NCBI GenBank assembly: GCA_002787815.1
Contig: PCUY01000016.1
Coordinates: 89,802 to 153,801, forward strand
Length of the DNA stretch: 64,000 bases
Origin: Bacteroidetes bacterium CG12_big_fil_rev_8_21_14_0_65_60_17
Lineage (GTDB): Bacteria > Bacteroidota > Rhodothermia > Rhodothermales > UBA10348
Direction: 5' to 3'
Shown: piece by piece, positions 1 to 11,828 of the stretch
How positions within the stretch are numbered: the stretch's first letter is position 1
How the letters are laid out: each line of letters starts with the position of its first letter
Position numbers and translations under genes: made by a program
The notes under the pieces: generated by a model
The model's input: the letters and a program-made list of their open reading frames with translations, nothing else
Database searches by the model: none
What the model was told of the DNA's origin: nothing

Positions 1-1944
1 ATGCACGTTGAGATGGGAGAGGCCCTCGCCGAGCTGGGAACCGGCAATGTGGATGTGCTCGTGACGCTGGGTATCAACCCGCTCTACGATCATCCCGAAT
101 TGGCCGACCCTTTTGCACAGGCCGGTACGCGTATACACGTGGGACCGTACGTGGATGAATCGGCCGCAGGTGCCGCGTGGCACGTACCCGAGACACACTT
201 TCTTGAAGCATGGGGAGACGGACGGTCGCGCCTTGGCCACCCGGCCGTAGTCCAGCCGCTGATAGCGCCACTTTATGAAGATGCCCATTCAGGTATCGAG
301 GTGCTGGGCCTTCTTGCCTCCGGGTCGGAACAGTTCGGATACGACCTGGTCCGGTCCACATGGCGCGGCTCAGTGTCCGGGGATTTTGAAAAGACCTGGC
401 GCAGGATTGTCCACGACGGGTTCCTGGCCGAGGATGCTTTCTCCGAGGTGACACCTGACGTGGACGGCGGGGCCGTTCGTACGGCAGCGTCAAGGCTTGC
501 CGGGGCAGCGGCTCCGGAGCTGGAAGTCGTGGTGCGGCACGACGGCAAGATATTTGATGGCCGATATGCCAATAATGCCTGGCTGCAGGAGCTGCCGGAT
601 TCCGTCACGAAGGTCGTGTGGGACAACGTGGCGGCCATGAGCCCGGCCACGGCCGAGCGGCTCGGCGTGACGGCCAAGCTGTCCGGTGGGAAATACTACA
701 CGGATACCGTATCCATCGACACGGGTGGTGCATCGGTCGAGCTTCCGGTGTGGATCCAGCCCGGAATTGCCGAGGGGTCCATCCAGGTCACGACCGGATA
801 TGGCAGGAGCATCGCATCTACCCGGGAAGAGCGCAAAACCAATCTGTTCGACCTGGATGACTACACGGATGTATATGGCAAGGGTGCCATTGCAACGGGT
901 GTCGGTTCGAATGTGTCGCCGCTCATGCAGCGCGGTGGCCGGATTGCAGCGGCATCGGTGACAAGGTCCGGGTCAGGCTACATGGTGGCATCGACGCAGG
1001 ATCATGGAGCCATCGAGGAAGAGGGCGCGGAAGTTGCGCGACGTGGCCTGTTCCGCATGGCGACGGTGGAAGAGTATCGGGCCAACCCGGACTTCGTAAA
1101 GGACTCCGAGCCCGCTCCTATCAAGGAAGACTGGTCGGATTATCCTTCACTCTGGGAGGACAACCATCCGACGCTGTCTCCGGAAATGCAGAACACGCTT
1201 TACAGCGCGCAGCAGTGGGGCATGGTGATTGATCTGAATACGTGTTCCGGTTGCAATGCGTGCGTGGTGGCCTGTCAGTCGGAAAACAATATCCAGGTGG
1301 TTGGCAAGGAGGAGGTGGCCAGAGGCCGCGAAATGCACTGGATCCGGCTTGACAGGTACTTCGTCAGCGGGGATGGGGCGAGCTTTGAGGAGCCGCAGAT
1401 GGTGCTCCAGCCTGTTCCGTGCATGCACTGTGAGAACGCGCCGTGTGAGCAAGTGTGTCCGGTCGCTGCCACCGTGCATTCGCCCGATGGCACCAACCAG
1501 ATGATCTACAACCGGTGTATTGGAACGCGTTACTGCGCCAACAACTGTCCGTACAAGGTGCGCCGATTCAACTTCTACAATTGGACAAAGACGCTGCCGA
1601 CCACGACGCACATGGCGCAGAATCCGAACGTGACCGTGCGCTCGCGTGGTGTGATGGAAAAGTGCTCCTACTGCATCCAGCGCATTCGCGAGGTCAACAA
1701 GCAGGCCAACGTGGAAGAGCGTTCCATCCAGGATGGCGAGGTGGTAACCGCCTGTCAGCAGGCGTGCCCGGCCGAAGCCATCACGTTCGGAAACCTGGCC
1801 GATCCCGAATCCCGGGTATCACAGGCACGCCGATCGAACCGCCGCTATGAAATGCTGGCTGAACTGTCCGTCAAACCCCGGACCAGCTACCTGGGTCGCA
1901 TACGCAACCCGAATCCAACCCTTATTTCCAACGATAACGCGTAA
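1..1944 (+). CDS. actB: Alternative complex III iron-sulfur subunit ActB (C-terminal part, truncated by window edge)
   Basis: Electron-transfer subunit of alternative complex III, which oxidises membrane quinol and passes electrons to cytochrome c or directly to the oxidase. The visible part starts inside the molybdopterin-oxidoreductase-like domain (about residues 1-390; this domain binds no cofactor in known ActB proteins). It ends in a ferredoxin-like domain from about residue 410, with cysteine groups CSGCNACVVAC, CMHCENAPCEQVCP, CIGTRYCANNCP, CSYC and CQQAC. These are enough for the three 4Fe-4S and one 3Fe-4S clusters typical of ActB. Full-length ActB is about 1,000 residues, so the true start and the twin-arginine signal lie upstream, as presumably does actA. 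The stop codon directly abuts the actC start. Family assignment is secure from the cysteine pattern and the following actCDEF order. Confidence 0.95.
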   Translation: MHVEMGEALAELGTGNVDVLVTLGINPLYDHPELADPFAQAGTRIHVGPYVDESAAGAAWHVPETHFLEAWGDGRSRLGHPAVVQPLIAPLYEDAHSGIEVLGLLASGSEQFGYDLVRSTWRGSVSGDFEKTWRRIVHDGFLAEDAFSEVTPDVDGGAVRTAASRLAGAAAPELEVVVRHDGKIFDGRYANNAWLQELPDSVTKVVWDNVAAMSPATAERLGVTAKLSGGKYYTDTVSIDTGGASVELPVWIQPGIAEGSIQVTTGYGRSIASTREERKTNLFDLDDYTDVYGKGAIATGVGSNVSPLMQRGGRIAAASVTRSGSGYMVASTQDHGAIEEEGAEVARRGLFRMATVEEYRANPDFVKDSEPAPIKEDWSDYPSLWEDNHPTLSPEMQNTLYSAQQWGMVIDLNTCSGCNACVVACQSENNIQVVGKEEVARGREMHWIRLDRYFVSGDGASFEEPQMVLQPVPCMHCENAPCEQVCPVAATVHSPDGTNQMIYNRCIGTRYCANNCPYKVRRFNFYNWTKTLPTTTHMAQNPNVTVRSRGVMEKCSYCIQRIREVNKQANVEERSIQDGEVVTACQQACPAEAITFGNLADPESRVSQARRSNRRYEMLAELSVKPRTSYLGRIRNPNPTLISNDNA

Positions 1945-3414
<1,470 letters not shown>

Positions 3415-3419
3415 CGATC

Positions 3420-4022
3420 ATGCTCAAGCAAATTGCCAAGGAAGTCAAGGCGACCATGGGTATCTACGAACCGGGCCCGGGTACGGTATACGGTATGCTG
3501 GCCGAATTCAAGGACCCGGGAGCCCTCTATTCGGCGGCGAAAGCCGTCCGGGAGGCGGGCTACAAGCGGTTCGATACGCACAGTCCATTTCCCATCCATG
3601 GTATGGACAAGGCCATGGGGCTGCCCAATTCCAAAGTGGGGTTCATCACGCTGGGAGGGGGCATTGCCGGCCTGGCACTCGGGACCTGGCTGCAATGGTG
3701 GACCGGTACGGTCAGTTATCCCATCAATATTTCCGGTAAACCGTTTTTCGCGTTCGAGCCATCTATTCCGATCATGTTCGAATTGACGGTGCTCTTTGCT
3801 GCGCTTGCCACGGTTGCCGGTATGCTGGCCATGAACGGGCTCCCGCGCCCGTACAATCCCCTGTTCTATTCCGAGAATTTCGCGCGTGCCTCGGACGATG
3901 CCTTCTTCATCCATGTCGCGGCGGACGACACGAACTTCGATGAAAACGGAACGAGCAAGCTGCTCGAAAGCCTGGGTGGTCGAAACATTGAAATAATCCA
4001 CGACCGCGGAGACGCCGAGTGA
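3420..4022 (+). CDS. actD: Alternative complex III subunit ActD (DUF3341)
   Basis: DUF3341 protein of 200 residues, a structural subunit of alternative complex III. A soluble N-terminal part with the family phrase YKRFDTHSPFPIHGMDKAMG (about residues 55-75) is followed by two transmembrane helices (about 80-100 and 120-140) and a short soluble tail. It starts 5 bp after actC and overlaps the GTG start option of actE. Confidence 0.92.
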   Translation: MLKQIAKEVKATMGIYEPGPGTVYGMLAEFKDPGALYSAAKAVREAGYKRFDTHSPFPIHGMDKAMGLPNSKVGFITLGGGIAGLALGTWLQWWTGTVSYPINISGKPFFAFEPSIPIMFELTVLFAALATVAGMLAMNGLPRPYNPLFYSENFARASDDAFFIHVAADDTNFDENGTSKLLESLGGRNIEIIHDRGDAE

Positions 4023-4024
4023 TC

Positions 4025-4621
4025 ATGAGACGAAATATTTTACCCGCACTGTTGGTCCTGGCGGCCCTGCTGATTGGTGGATGCCGTGGTTCCATTTCCG
4101 AAAAACCACCCGTGCACCCGAATCCCAATATGGATTCGCAGGAAAAGTTCACAGCGCAGGCGGCCAACAGCCTGTTCGCCGATGGCCGGGCCATGCGCCC
4201 GCCCGTTCCCGGGACCGTTGCCCGTGGCTTCCTCCAGGAAGACCCCGTCTGGTGGACCGGTCGGAATGAAGATGGGTCCTGGGCCACCAATCCCCGGGAA
4301 TTGACGCTTGAAGTCATGGAACGAGGCCGCGAACGCTACGACATTTATTGTTCCGTTTGCCACGGTCTGGCCGGTGATGGCCAGGGTGTTATCATGAAAG
4401 GAGCCTACGGGTACGTTCCGGCTCCCACCTACCATTCCGATCTGCTCCGGGCCCGCGAGGACGGGTATTTCTTTGACGTTGTGTCCTATGGCATCAGAAG
4501 CATGCCCGGGTACGGTACGCAGATCCCCGTGGCAGACCGCTGGGCCATCGTGGCCTACATACGCGCACTTCAACGCAGTCAGTACGCGCAGGCGTCCGAC
4601 GTCCCCGAAAATCAGCGATAA
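4025..4621 (+). CDS. actE: Alternative complex III monohaem cytochrome c subunit ActE (lipoprotein)
   Basis: Monohaem c-type cytochrome of about 198 residues. The N-terminus has a lipoprotein signal ending LLIGGC, so the protein should be lipid-anchored on the periplasmic face. The haem site is CSVCHGLAGDGQG at about residue 115, and a methionine in SMPGYG downstream is a likely axial ligand. It passes electrons from ActB to the terminal oxidase or a soluble cytochrome. ATG 4025 is chosen because it begins the signal peptide cleanly; GTG 4019, overlapping the actD stop, adds only two residues. Confidence 0.93.
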   Translation: MRRNILPALLVLAALLIGGCRGSISEKPPVHPNPNMDSQEKFTAQAANSLFADGRAMRPPVPGTVARGFLQEDPVWWTGRNEDGSWATNPRELTLEVMERGRERYDIYCSVCHGLAGDGQGVIMKGAYGYVPAPTYHSDLLRAREDGYFFDVVSYGIRSMPGYGTQIPVADRWAIVAYIRALQRSQYAQASDVPENQR

Positions 4622-4623
4622 GC

Positions 4624-5871
4624 ATGGGTATCAGGAAGAGTAATCCTTTTGTTTGGCTGCTGGACCCCCTCGGTCCCACGGCCGCCAGCGCGCCGTACCG
4701 TTTCACATGGTCCCAGACCGCGTGGTTGTTACCCCTGGCCGTAGGTATTGCCGGGCTGACGGTGAGTGCGGTAGGCTGGGCGACGAACGCGGCCCAATTC
4801 TATTTCTCGTATCTGGTCGGCTGGGCATTCTGCCTGTCCCTGGCGCTTGGTGGGCTCTTCTTCGTACTGATCCAGCACCTCACAAAAGCACGCTGGAGCG
4901 TGGTGGTGCGGCGCATCCCGGAGACGCTGCTGTGGTCTTTCCCGTTGCTGGCTGTTCTCGGCATACCCGTCCTATTCGGTATGCACGACCTCTACCACTG
5001 GACGCACCTGGATCTGTTCGATCCGGCGAGCCCAACCTATGATCCGGTCCTTGCGGGCAAACAGGGGTATCTGAATTCGACATTCTTCATAGCCAGGCTC
5101 ATATTCTACTTTGTCGTCTGGACCATCATCGCCTACAAACTCTACACGCAGAGCATTCGTCAGGATGTGGAGGGTGGGGCAGATATCCCGGCCAAGCAGC
5201 GGTTCACCAGTGCATGGGGGCTGGCAGTCAGCGCCGTGACGGTGTCGTTCGCCGCATTCGACATCTTGATGTCTCTCGACCCACACTGGTTTTCGACCAT
5301 ATTCGGTGTCTACTTTTTTGCCGGTAGCTTCATGAGCATCATGGCGTTTACGGCAATTGTAGCCATGATCCTTCAGAAAAAGGGCATGCTCCATGGAGTC
5401 GTGACCACGGAGCATTACCAGGACCTGGGCAAATTCCTGTTTGGATTCATTGTCTTCTGGGCATATATCGCATTCAGCCAGTACATGTTGATCTGGTACG
5501 CCAACCTCCCCGAGGAAACCCTCTTCTTCCGGCACCGCGTGGAGCATGGTTGGGAATACCACAGCGCGGCGCTACTCATCATGCACTTCATTCTGCCTTT
5601 CTTCATTCTGATTGGCCGCTGGGCCAAGCGCATGCTTCCACTGCTGGCATTCATGTCGGTCTGGATGTTGGTCATGCAGTGGTTCGACCTGCATTGGATT
5701 GCCATGCCGGTCCTGCATGAGCACGCGCAGTTCAGTCTCTTCGATCTGGCCGCATGGTTCGGGCTGACGGGCGTGTTCATGGCCGCCTTCATGTTCCGTC
5801 TCAGCCGGCACGCGATCGTGCCCGAGAAGGACCCGAATCTTGCCTCTTCCATCGCTTTCACAAATACCTGA
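4624..5871 (+). CDS. actF: Alternative complex III membrane subunit ActF (NrfD-like)
   Basis: Second NrfD-like multi-helix subunit, 415 residues with about ten hydrophobic segments. It pairs with ActC in the membrane domain of alternative complex III. Regions such as FDILMSLDPHWFSTIFGVYF and FILPFFILIGRWAKR match this subunit family. It lies 2 bp after actE and 3 bp before the next small gene, which fits one transcript. In the family ActF is less conserved at the quinol pocket than ActC, so a structural or proton-handling role is more likely. Confidence 0.93.
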   Translation: MGIRKSNPFVWLLDPLGPTAASAPYRFTWSQTAWLLPLAVGIAGLTVSAVGWATNAAQFYFSYLVGWAFCLSLALGGLFFVLIQHLTKARWSVVVRRIPETLLWSFPLLAVLGIPVLFGMHDLYHWTHLDLFDPASPTYDPVLAGKQGYLNSTFFIARLIFYFVVWTIIAYKLYTQSIRQDVEGGADIPAKQRFTSAWGLAVSAVTVSFAAFDILMSLDPHWFSTIFGVYFFAGSFMSIMAFTAIVAMILQKKGMLHGVVTTEHYQDLGKFLFGFIVFWAYIAFSQYMLIWYANLPEETLFFRHRVEHGWEYHSAALLIMHFILPFFILIGRWAKRMLPLLAFMSVWMLVMQWFDLHWIAMPVLHEHAQFSLFDLAAWFGLTGVFMAAFMFRLSRHAIVPEKDPNLASSIAFTNT

Positions 5872-5874
5872 GTC

Positions 5875-6180
5875 ATGAGTGATCCCGTAACAGGCGTTGA
5901 ACCGGAAGGAGTCAGTGCGTCGGCCATTGGCGCCGTGGTTGCTGTCTCCATTGTGGTCGTCATTGTCCTCGTATCTGCCAGCTGGGTAATTTCCGAGCAT
6001 CGTTTCAAGCAGATTGACTTTGAGGTGACGGAAATTTCCGGATACCCGCTGAAACAGGAGACCGAAGCGTCCGGGCGAGCGCTTTTGATGGGCTACGAAC
6101 GTCTGGATGACGAATCGAATATCTATCGAATCCCTATCGAACGGGCCATGGAACTGGTTGTGGAGGAATCCACCAGGTAG
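5875..6180 (+). CDS. Small single-helix membrane protein between actF and sco
   Basis: Protein of 101 residues with one strong transmembrane helix (about residues 18-41) followed by a polar domain that ends in a helix. No family is recognised. It starts 3 bp after actF and is followed by sco after 28 bp, so it is certainly co-transcribed with the respiratory genes. Some alternative complex III clusters carry extra small subunits; this could be such an accessory subunit or an assembly factor. That role is inferred from position and topology only. Confidence 0.75.
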   Translation: MSDPVTGVEPEGVSASAIGAVVAVSIVVVIVLVSASWVISEHRFKQIDFEVTEISGYPLKQETEASGRALLMGYERLDDESNIYRIPIERAMELVVEESTR

Positions 6181-6208
6181 TCGTGCGGTATACCCCTGCA
6201 CGTTGATC

Positions 6209-7084
6209 ATGCGCACCCACCTCTTACATATCGTAAGCCTCCACCGTATTGGAGCTGCTCTGAGCGGCCTGTTCATCCTGTTCCTGTTGACGGGAGATGC
6301 GACGGCCCAGAACACGCCCGGATCGGGTACGCCCGCAGGCATGCAGGGCGTTGGGGTGGAGGAGCAGCTTGGTGCTCTCGTGCCGCTTGATCTTGTGTTC
6401 CGCGACGCACGTGGAGATGAGGTTGCACTCGGCACGCTGCTCGACTCCGGCCGACCGGCTATACTGAACTTCGTGTACCACGATTGCCCCATGCTCTGCA
6501 GCGTCCTGCTTGACAGTTTCACGGACACCATGAAGCGCATGGAGTGGACGCCGGGTCGCGAATACGACGTCCTGACCGTAAGTTTCTCTGCCATCGAGAC
6601 GCCAGACCTTGCCGCACGCCAGAAGGAGAAGTACACATCAAAACTGGGGCGTGACGGGGCAGGAGACGGGTGGCATTTCCTGACCGGAGAGGATGAGGCC
6701 ATACAGAAACTCGCCGCATCTACCGGTTTCCAATTCAAATGGGTCGAGTCACGCAAGGAGTTTGCTCATCCCTCCCTGCTTATATTCCTGTCTCCCGAAG
6801 GAAGGATAACGCGGTACCTTCACGGACTTTATTTCGAGCCGGCCGATGTGAGAAAGGCATTGGTTGAGGCATCGAACGGGACGGTCGGCTCGGCGGTCGA
6901 CCAGATATTGATGTATTGTTTCCAGTATGATCCGACAGCGAATTCGTATGTGCTGCATGCGACGAACCTGATGAAGGTCGGGGCGCTGTTGACCATGCTG
7001 CTTATTGGACTGGGCCTCTGGCTCCTGCGGCGCAGAGAACGGCTGGGCCGTGCAAGTTCCGCGCCGTCACACGTAACCGTTTAA
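6209..7084 (+). CDS. SCO1/SenC-type copper chaperone for cytochrome oxidase
   Basis: Thioredoxin-fold copper chaperone of the Sco family, about 291 residues, with a signal sequence and a C-terminal transmembrane helix (about residues 255-275). The copper-binding CPMLC motif lies at about residues 93-97 after the strand ILNFVYHD, as in Sco1/SenC. It would deliver copper to the CuA site of CoxB encoded next. ATG 6209 is chosen because the signal peptide begins there; the frame extends upstream but overlaps the preceding gene and lacks signal character. Linking alternative complex III and oxidase genes through sco is known from Rhodothermus marinus. Confidence 0.9.
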   Translation: MRTHLLHIVSLHRIGAALSGLFILFLLTGDATAQNTPGSGTPAGMQGVGVEEQLGALVPLDLVFRDARGDEVALGTLLDSGRPAILNFVYHDCPMLCSVLLDSFTDTMKRMEWTPGREYDVLTVSFSAIETPDLAARQKEKYTSKLGRDGAGDGWHFLTGEDEAIQKLAASTGFQFKWVESRKEFAHPSLLIFLSPEGRITRYLHGLYFEPADVRKALVEASNGTVGSAVDQILMYCFQYDPTANSYVLHATNLMKVGALLTMLLIGLGLWLLRRRERLGRASSAPSHVTV

Positions 7085-7100
7085 CCGACTCTATCCCACC

Positions 7101-8024
7101 ATGGGCGAGAATGGATTTTGGCTACCCGAGGCATCGACCACACTGGCAGGTGAGGTCGATGCCCTTTTCTGGTTTGTGTTCTGGGTGAGCACGGTCATTT
7201 TTGCAGCCGTTGTGCTGGCGAAGCTGTATTTCGTTGTGAAGTACCGCAGGCGAAGCGAAAAGGACGTAACGACACCGGTCCATGAAAGCAAGGCGTTGGA
7301 GGCCATTTGGATTGTGGTTCCCACGATCCTGGTTCTGATTGTATTCACGTGGGGATTTGACCTGTTTGTGCAGCTCAATTCCGCACCCCCCGACTCATAC
7401 CAAATCACAGTGCGTGGCAAGCAGTGGACCTGGGAATATGAGTACGCCGAGGGCGTTCTGACGGCGGGCGATCTGTATGTGCCCGTGGGCCGACCGGTGA
7501 AACTGAATATGAGCTCGGCCGACGTGCTGCACAGCTTTTTCGTGCCTGAATTCCGCATCAAACAGGACGTGTTGCCCAACCGGTACACGTCGGTCTGGTT
7601 CAAGGCTGAGAACGTGGGAGAGCACACGATTTACTGCACCGAGTACTGTGGTACGGCACACTCCGGTATGCTCGGAAAAGTCGTCGTGGTATCCGAGGAA
7701 GATTTTGCAGCCTGGATACAGGAGCAGAACCAGGACCTGCCGCCGACGGAGTTGGGGCAGCAGGTGTACAAAACGCAGTGCGCGGTCTGCCACGCCATTG
7801 ATGGATCCCGCAAGATCGGACCTCCGCTGAACGTGTTTTACGGTACGGAGCGTGTATTTTCGGACGGATCATCCACAACGGCCGATGACTCCTATATCCG
7901 GAATTCCATCCTGAATCCGAGCAGCCAGGTTGTTGAAGGCTACGCTCCGGCCATGCCGCCGTTCAGTGCCCTGAGTGCCCAGCAGGTTGACGGCCTCGTC
8001 GCTTACATCAAGTCCCTGGAGTAG
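7101..8024 (+). CDS. coxB: Cytochrome c oxidase subunit II with fused cytochrome c domain (caa3 type)
   Basis: Subunit II of the terminal oxidase, 307 residues. Two N-terminal transmembrane helices (about 15-40 and 70-92) are followed by the CuA cupredoxin domain, with ligand motif CTEYCGTAHSGM at about residue 179 and the histidine of DVLHSFF. A C-terminal class I cytochrome c domain has CAVCHAIDG at about residue 227 and the probable axial methionine in MPPFSAL. The fusion defines a caa3 oxidase, which can take electrons directly from ActE or a small cytochrome. There is no obvious cleavable signal beyond the first helix. Confidence 0.96.
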   Translation: MGENGFWLPEASTTLAGEVDALFWFVFWVSTVIFAAVVLAKLYFVVKYRRRSEKDVTTPVHESKALEAIWIVVPTILVLIVFTWGFDLFVQLNSAPPDSYQITVRGKQWTWEYEYAEGVLTAGDLYVPVGRPVKLNMSSADVLHSFFVPEFRIKQDVLPNRYTSVWFKAENVGEHTIYCTEYCGTAHSGMLGKVVVVSEEDFAAWIQEQNQDLPPTELGQQVYKTQCAVCHAIDGSRKIGPPLNVFYGTERVFSDGSSTTADDSYIRNSILNPSSQVVEGYAPAMPPFSALSAQQVDGLVAYIKSLE

Positions 8025-8027
8025 CCC

Positions 8028-9698
<1,671 letters not shown>

Positions 9699-9715
9699 AA
9701 ACTGACGAAAGGACC

Positions 9716-10387
9716 ATGGCAAGTACCGCCGAACACCCTGTGCACCTTCAACACCATTTTGTCTCGTCGGACCAACAGTTCGATGCGTCAAAGATGGGAA
9801 TGTGGTTGTTCCTGATTACGGAAATCCTGCTTTTCAGTGGAATGTTCGTTACGTATACCGTGTATCGCGTCTGGTACCCTGAGGTGTTTGACGGTATGGC
9901 GGTACTTCTGGACTGGCGACTCGGAGGTCTGAACACGCTCGTCTTACTGGCGTCATCCTTCACGGTCGCGCTCGGAATCCACTACGCGCAGGTTGACAAC
10001 AAGAAGGGACTGGTTACCAACCTGATTCTTACGTTTCTTTTCGCCTGTGTCTTCCTTGTTGTAAAGTACTTTGAGTACTCGGCCAAAATCGAGCACGGGA
10101 TTGTACTGGGTGATGGCTTCGCGCCGCATGGAGTATCTCATGGAGTGGATTATGCGACCTATGATGTCATGTTCGCGCAGCAGTTTTTCTCCATTTACTA
10201 TGTGATGACGGGTATCCATGGCTTTCACGTCCTTGTCGGAATGGGACTGTTCGCATGGATTACGATCCGGGCCATGAAGGGCCATTTCACGAGTGCTTAC
10301 TACACACCCGTGGAACTGTGCGGGCTTTACTGGCACCTCGTGGACATCATCTGGATTTTCCTCTTTCCGCTTCTGTACCTCATTTGA
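9716..10387 (+). CDS. coxC: Cytochrome c oxidase subunit III
   Basis: Haem-copper oxidase subunit III, 223 residues with about five transmembrane helices. Typical family text includes KMGMWLFLITEILLFSGMF near the N-terminus, GIHGFHVLVGMGLF, and the C-terminal YWHLVDIIWIFLFPLLYLI. It stabilises subunit I and is part of the coxBACD run, 17 bp after coxA and 9 bp before coxD. Confidence 0.95.
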   Translation: MASTAEHPVHLQHHFVSSDQQFDASKMGMWLFLITEILLFSGMFVTYTVYRVWYPEVFDGMAVLLDWRLGGLNTLVLLASSFTVALGIHYAQVDNKKGLVTNLILTFLFACVFLVVKYFEYSAKIEHGIVLGDGFAPHGVSHGVDYATYDVMFAQQFFSIYYVMTGIHGFHVLVGMGLFAWITIRAMKGHFTSAYYTPVELCGLYWHLVDIIWIFLFPLLYLI

Positions 10388-10396
10388 GCTTCTCCC

Positions 10397-10795
10397 ATGT
10401 CGCACGCTGAACACCACATCACACCGATAAAGACGCTCGTCCAGGTAATCGTTGCCCTGTTCGCGCTGACCATATTGACCGTCGCGACATCGCGACTGGA
10501 CCTCGGCGCCTTTGATGTACTGGTAGCGCTGGCCATTGCGTTGACCAAGGGAGCACTGGTCGTGAGTGTTTTCATGGCGCTCAAATACGATAACAAGGTG
10601 AATGCAGTCGTGTTTGGTATCGGAGCCCTGTTCGTGATTGTGTTTCTTGCATTTACGTTGTTCGACACGGCCTTCCGGGGTGATCTTTCGAATACGACAG
10701 AAGGTACCATCATGGAACAGAAAGCCGCCGAAGAAGCGCTTCAGCAGCGTGAGCCTGATCCGGCTGCCCTTCAATTCAACAGGTCGAACGAGTAG
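10397..10795 (+). CDS. coxD: Cytochrome c oxidase subunit IV
   Basis: Small membrane subunit of 132 residues with three hydrophobic helices (about residues 14-34, 41-62 and 72-95) and a charged C-terminal tail, matching prokaryotic oxidase subunit IV proteins (segment AIALTKGALVVSVFMALKYD). Position after coxC supports the call. The tail after the third helix is longer than in many relatives. Confidence 0.88.
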   Translation: MSHAEHHITPIKTLVQVIVALFALTILTVATSRLDLGAFDVLVALAIALTKGALVVSVFMALKYDNKVNAVVFGIGALFVIVFLAFTLFDTAFRGDLSNTTEGTIMEQKAAEEALQQREPDPAALQFNRSNE

Positions 10796-10797
10796 GC

Positions 10798-11082
10798 GTG
10801 ATTCTGGCTTTTGTCGCTGTTCCCCTTCTGTTCATGATGACCGTCTGGGTTGTTGTGACATGCCTGCGGATCTGGAATCCTGAAAAGGAACGTCCCGTCG
10901 AGCGCGCAGCCGACAGGCTGTACCGGCTCCGGTTGCATGGTGGAGTCGTACGACGCCTGCGCTTCGAGGATATCCGCGAGATGGAGCGGGACCGGCAACA
11001 CGACAGGACGCGAGTCCATCAGGGACTTGGCGATGGGAGCTCCTGCGAGTGGCTTCGCGACCTGGATTTGCGCAGGAACTGA
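10798..11082 (+). CDS. Possible small single-helix membrane protein at the end of the cox operon
   Basis: GTG-initiated frame of 94 codons beginning 2 bp after the coxD stop. The first 23 residues are a convincing hydrophobic helix (LAFVAVPLLFMMTVWVVVTC), followed by a very basic and acidic tail with many arginines. No family is recognised. The spacing and the membrane helix favour a genuine last gene of the operon. The arginine-rich tail could instead be read-through of non-coding sequence, so the true protein may be shorter. Confidence 0.45.
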   Translation: MILAFVAVPLLFMMTVWVVVTCLRIWNPEKERPVERAADRLYRLRLHGGVVRRLRFEDIREMERDRQHDRTRVHQGLGDGSSCEWLRDLDLRRN

Positions 11083-11121
11083 GACGTTTTGCCAGGAGCA
11101 GATGAGCGCTGCCGATTCCTG

Positions 11122-11739
11122 TTATTCCGCAGGTGCGAGCAGTGAAGGAATCTTCTCGGACAGGAACGTGCCAAGTTTCGAGCGAACGGCTGCCAGATTT
11201 TTCCGGAAATCCGGATCGTCGATACCCATGCGACCTGCGACAACCTTGATGATGTGGCAGGAAATTCCATGCGTGGCGGCGACGTATGCGACCGGGTAGC
11301 CGGTCATGTCGCTCACGTCGGCAATTCGTTGCCAGTAACTGAGCTCGGAGGCGCCCTCCACAGTGTGGTCCTGCGTGACCAGAATGCCATCCGGAACATC
11401 CGGAAACAGATGATTGAGCGGCATGCGCGGATACGTTGGAGCAGAGAGCTCGATCCTGTCTCCCTCGAATACCTGCGTGACACTGACCAATTCTCCGACC
11501 TGAAACTTGTCCGAAAGCCCCGTGCAGGTACCCGCGTGCAGGATGGACGTCAGCTTCTTTTGGCGAAGAAGCCGGTCCGAACGGAGGGTACCCTTTATCT
11601 TGCCAATGCCCAGAATGGAAACGAGAATCTCATTGTCGTTCGCTTGCTCGCCTTCGTTCAGCCCATCAAAACGGCCCCGCTGGTAGGTTGCGAGGAACGG
11701 CTGGGCGTCTTCAAGGGTTGAAAACAGAATGCCGGTCAT
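11122..11739 (-). CDS. Nucleoside phosphorylase-fold protein with altered active site
   Basis: Protein of about 205 residues resembling methylthioadenosine/S-adenosylhomocysteine nucleosidases and related hydrolases: start MTGILFSTLEDAQPF, a central LHAGTCTGLSDKFQVGELV matching the glycine-rich phosphorylase loop, then DMTGYPVAYVAATHG matching the family's EMEGAAVA helix. By hand alignment two catalytic acids seem replaced (the second glutamate of EME by Thr, and the aspartate of the later ISD motif by Gly). It may therefore have another specificity or be non-catalytic. ATG 11739 fits the family start; ATG 11793 would add an unlikely 18 residues. It is divergent from metF, which fits a methyl-cycle link. 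Confidence 0.65.
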   Translation of the reverse strand: MTGILFSTLEDAQPFLATYQRGRFDGLNEGEQANDNEILVSILGIGKIKGTLRSDRLLRQKKLTSILHAGTCTGLSDKFQVGELVSVTQVFEGDRIELSAPTYPRMPLNHLFPDVPDGILVTQDHTVEGASELSYWQRIADVSDMTGYPVAYVAATHGISCHIIKVVAGRMGIDDPDFRKNLAAVRSKLGTFLSEKIPSLLAPAE

Positions 11740-11828
11740 ATAGAGGGTACCATGCTGATGTATGATTGGAAGTTTGCCGCAACAGCGGACCAACGTGCCG
11801 TCGTCAAGAAACGAAATCTCTGTCCAGT

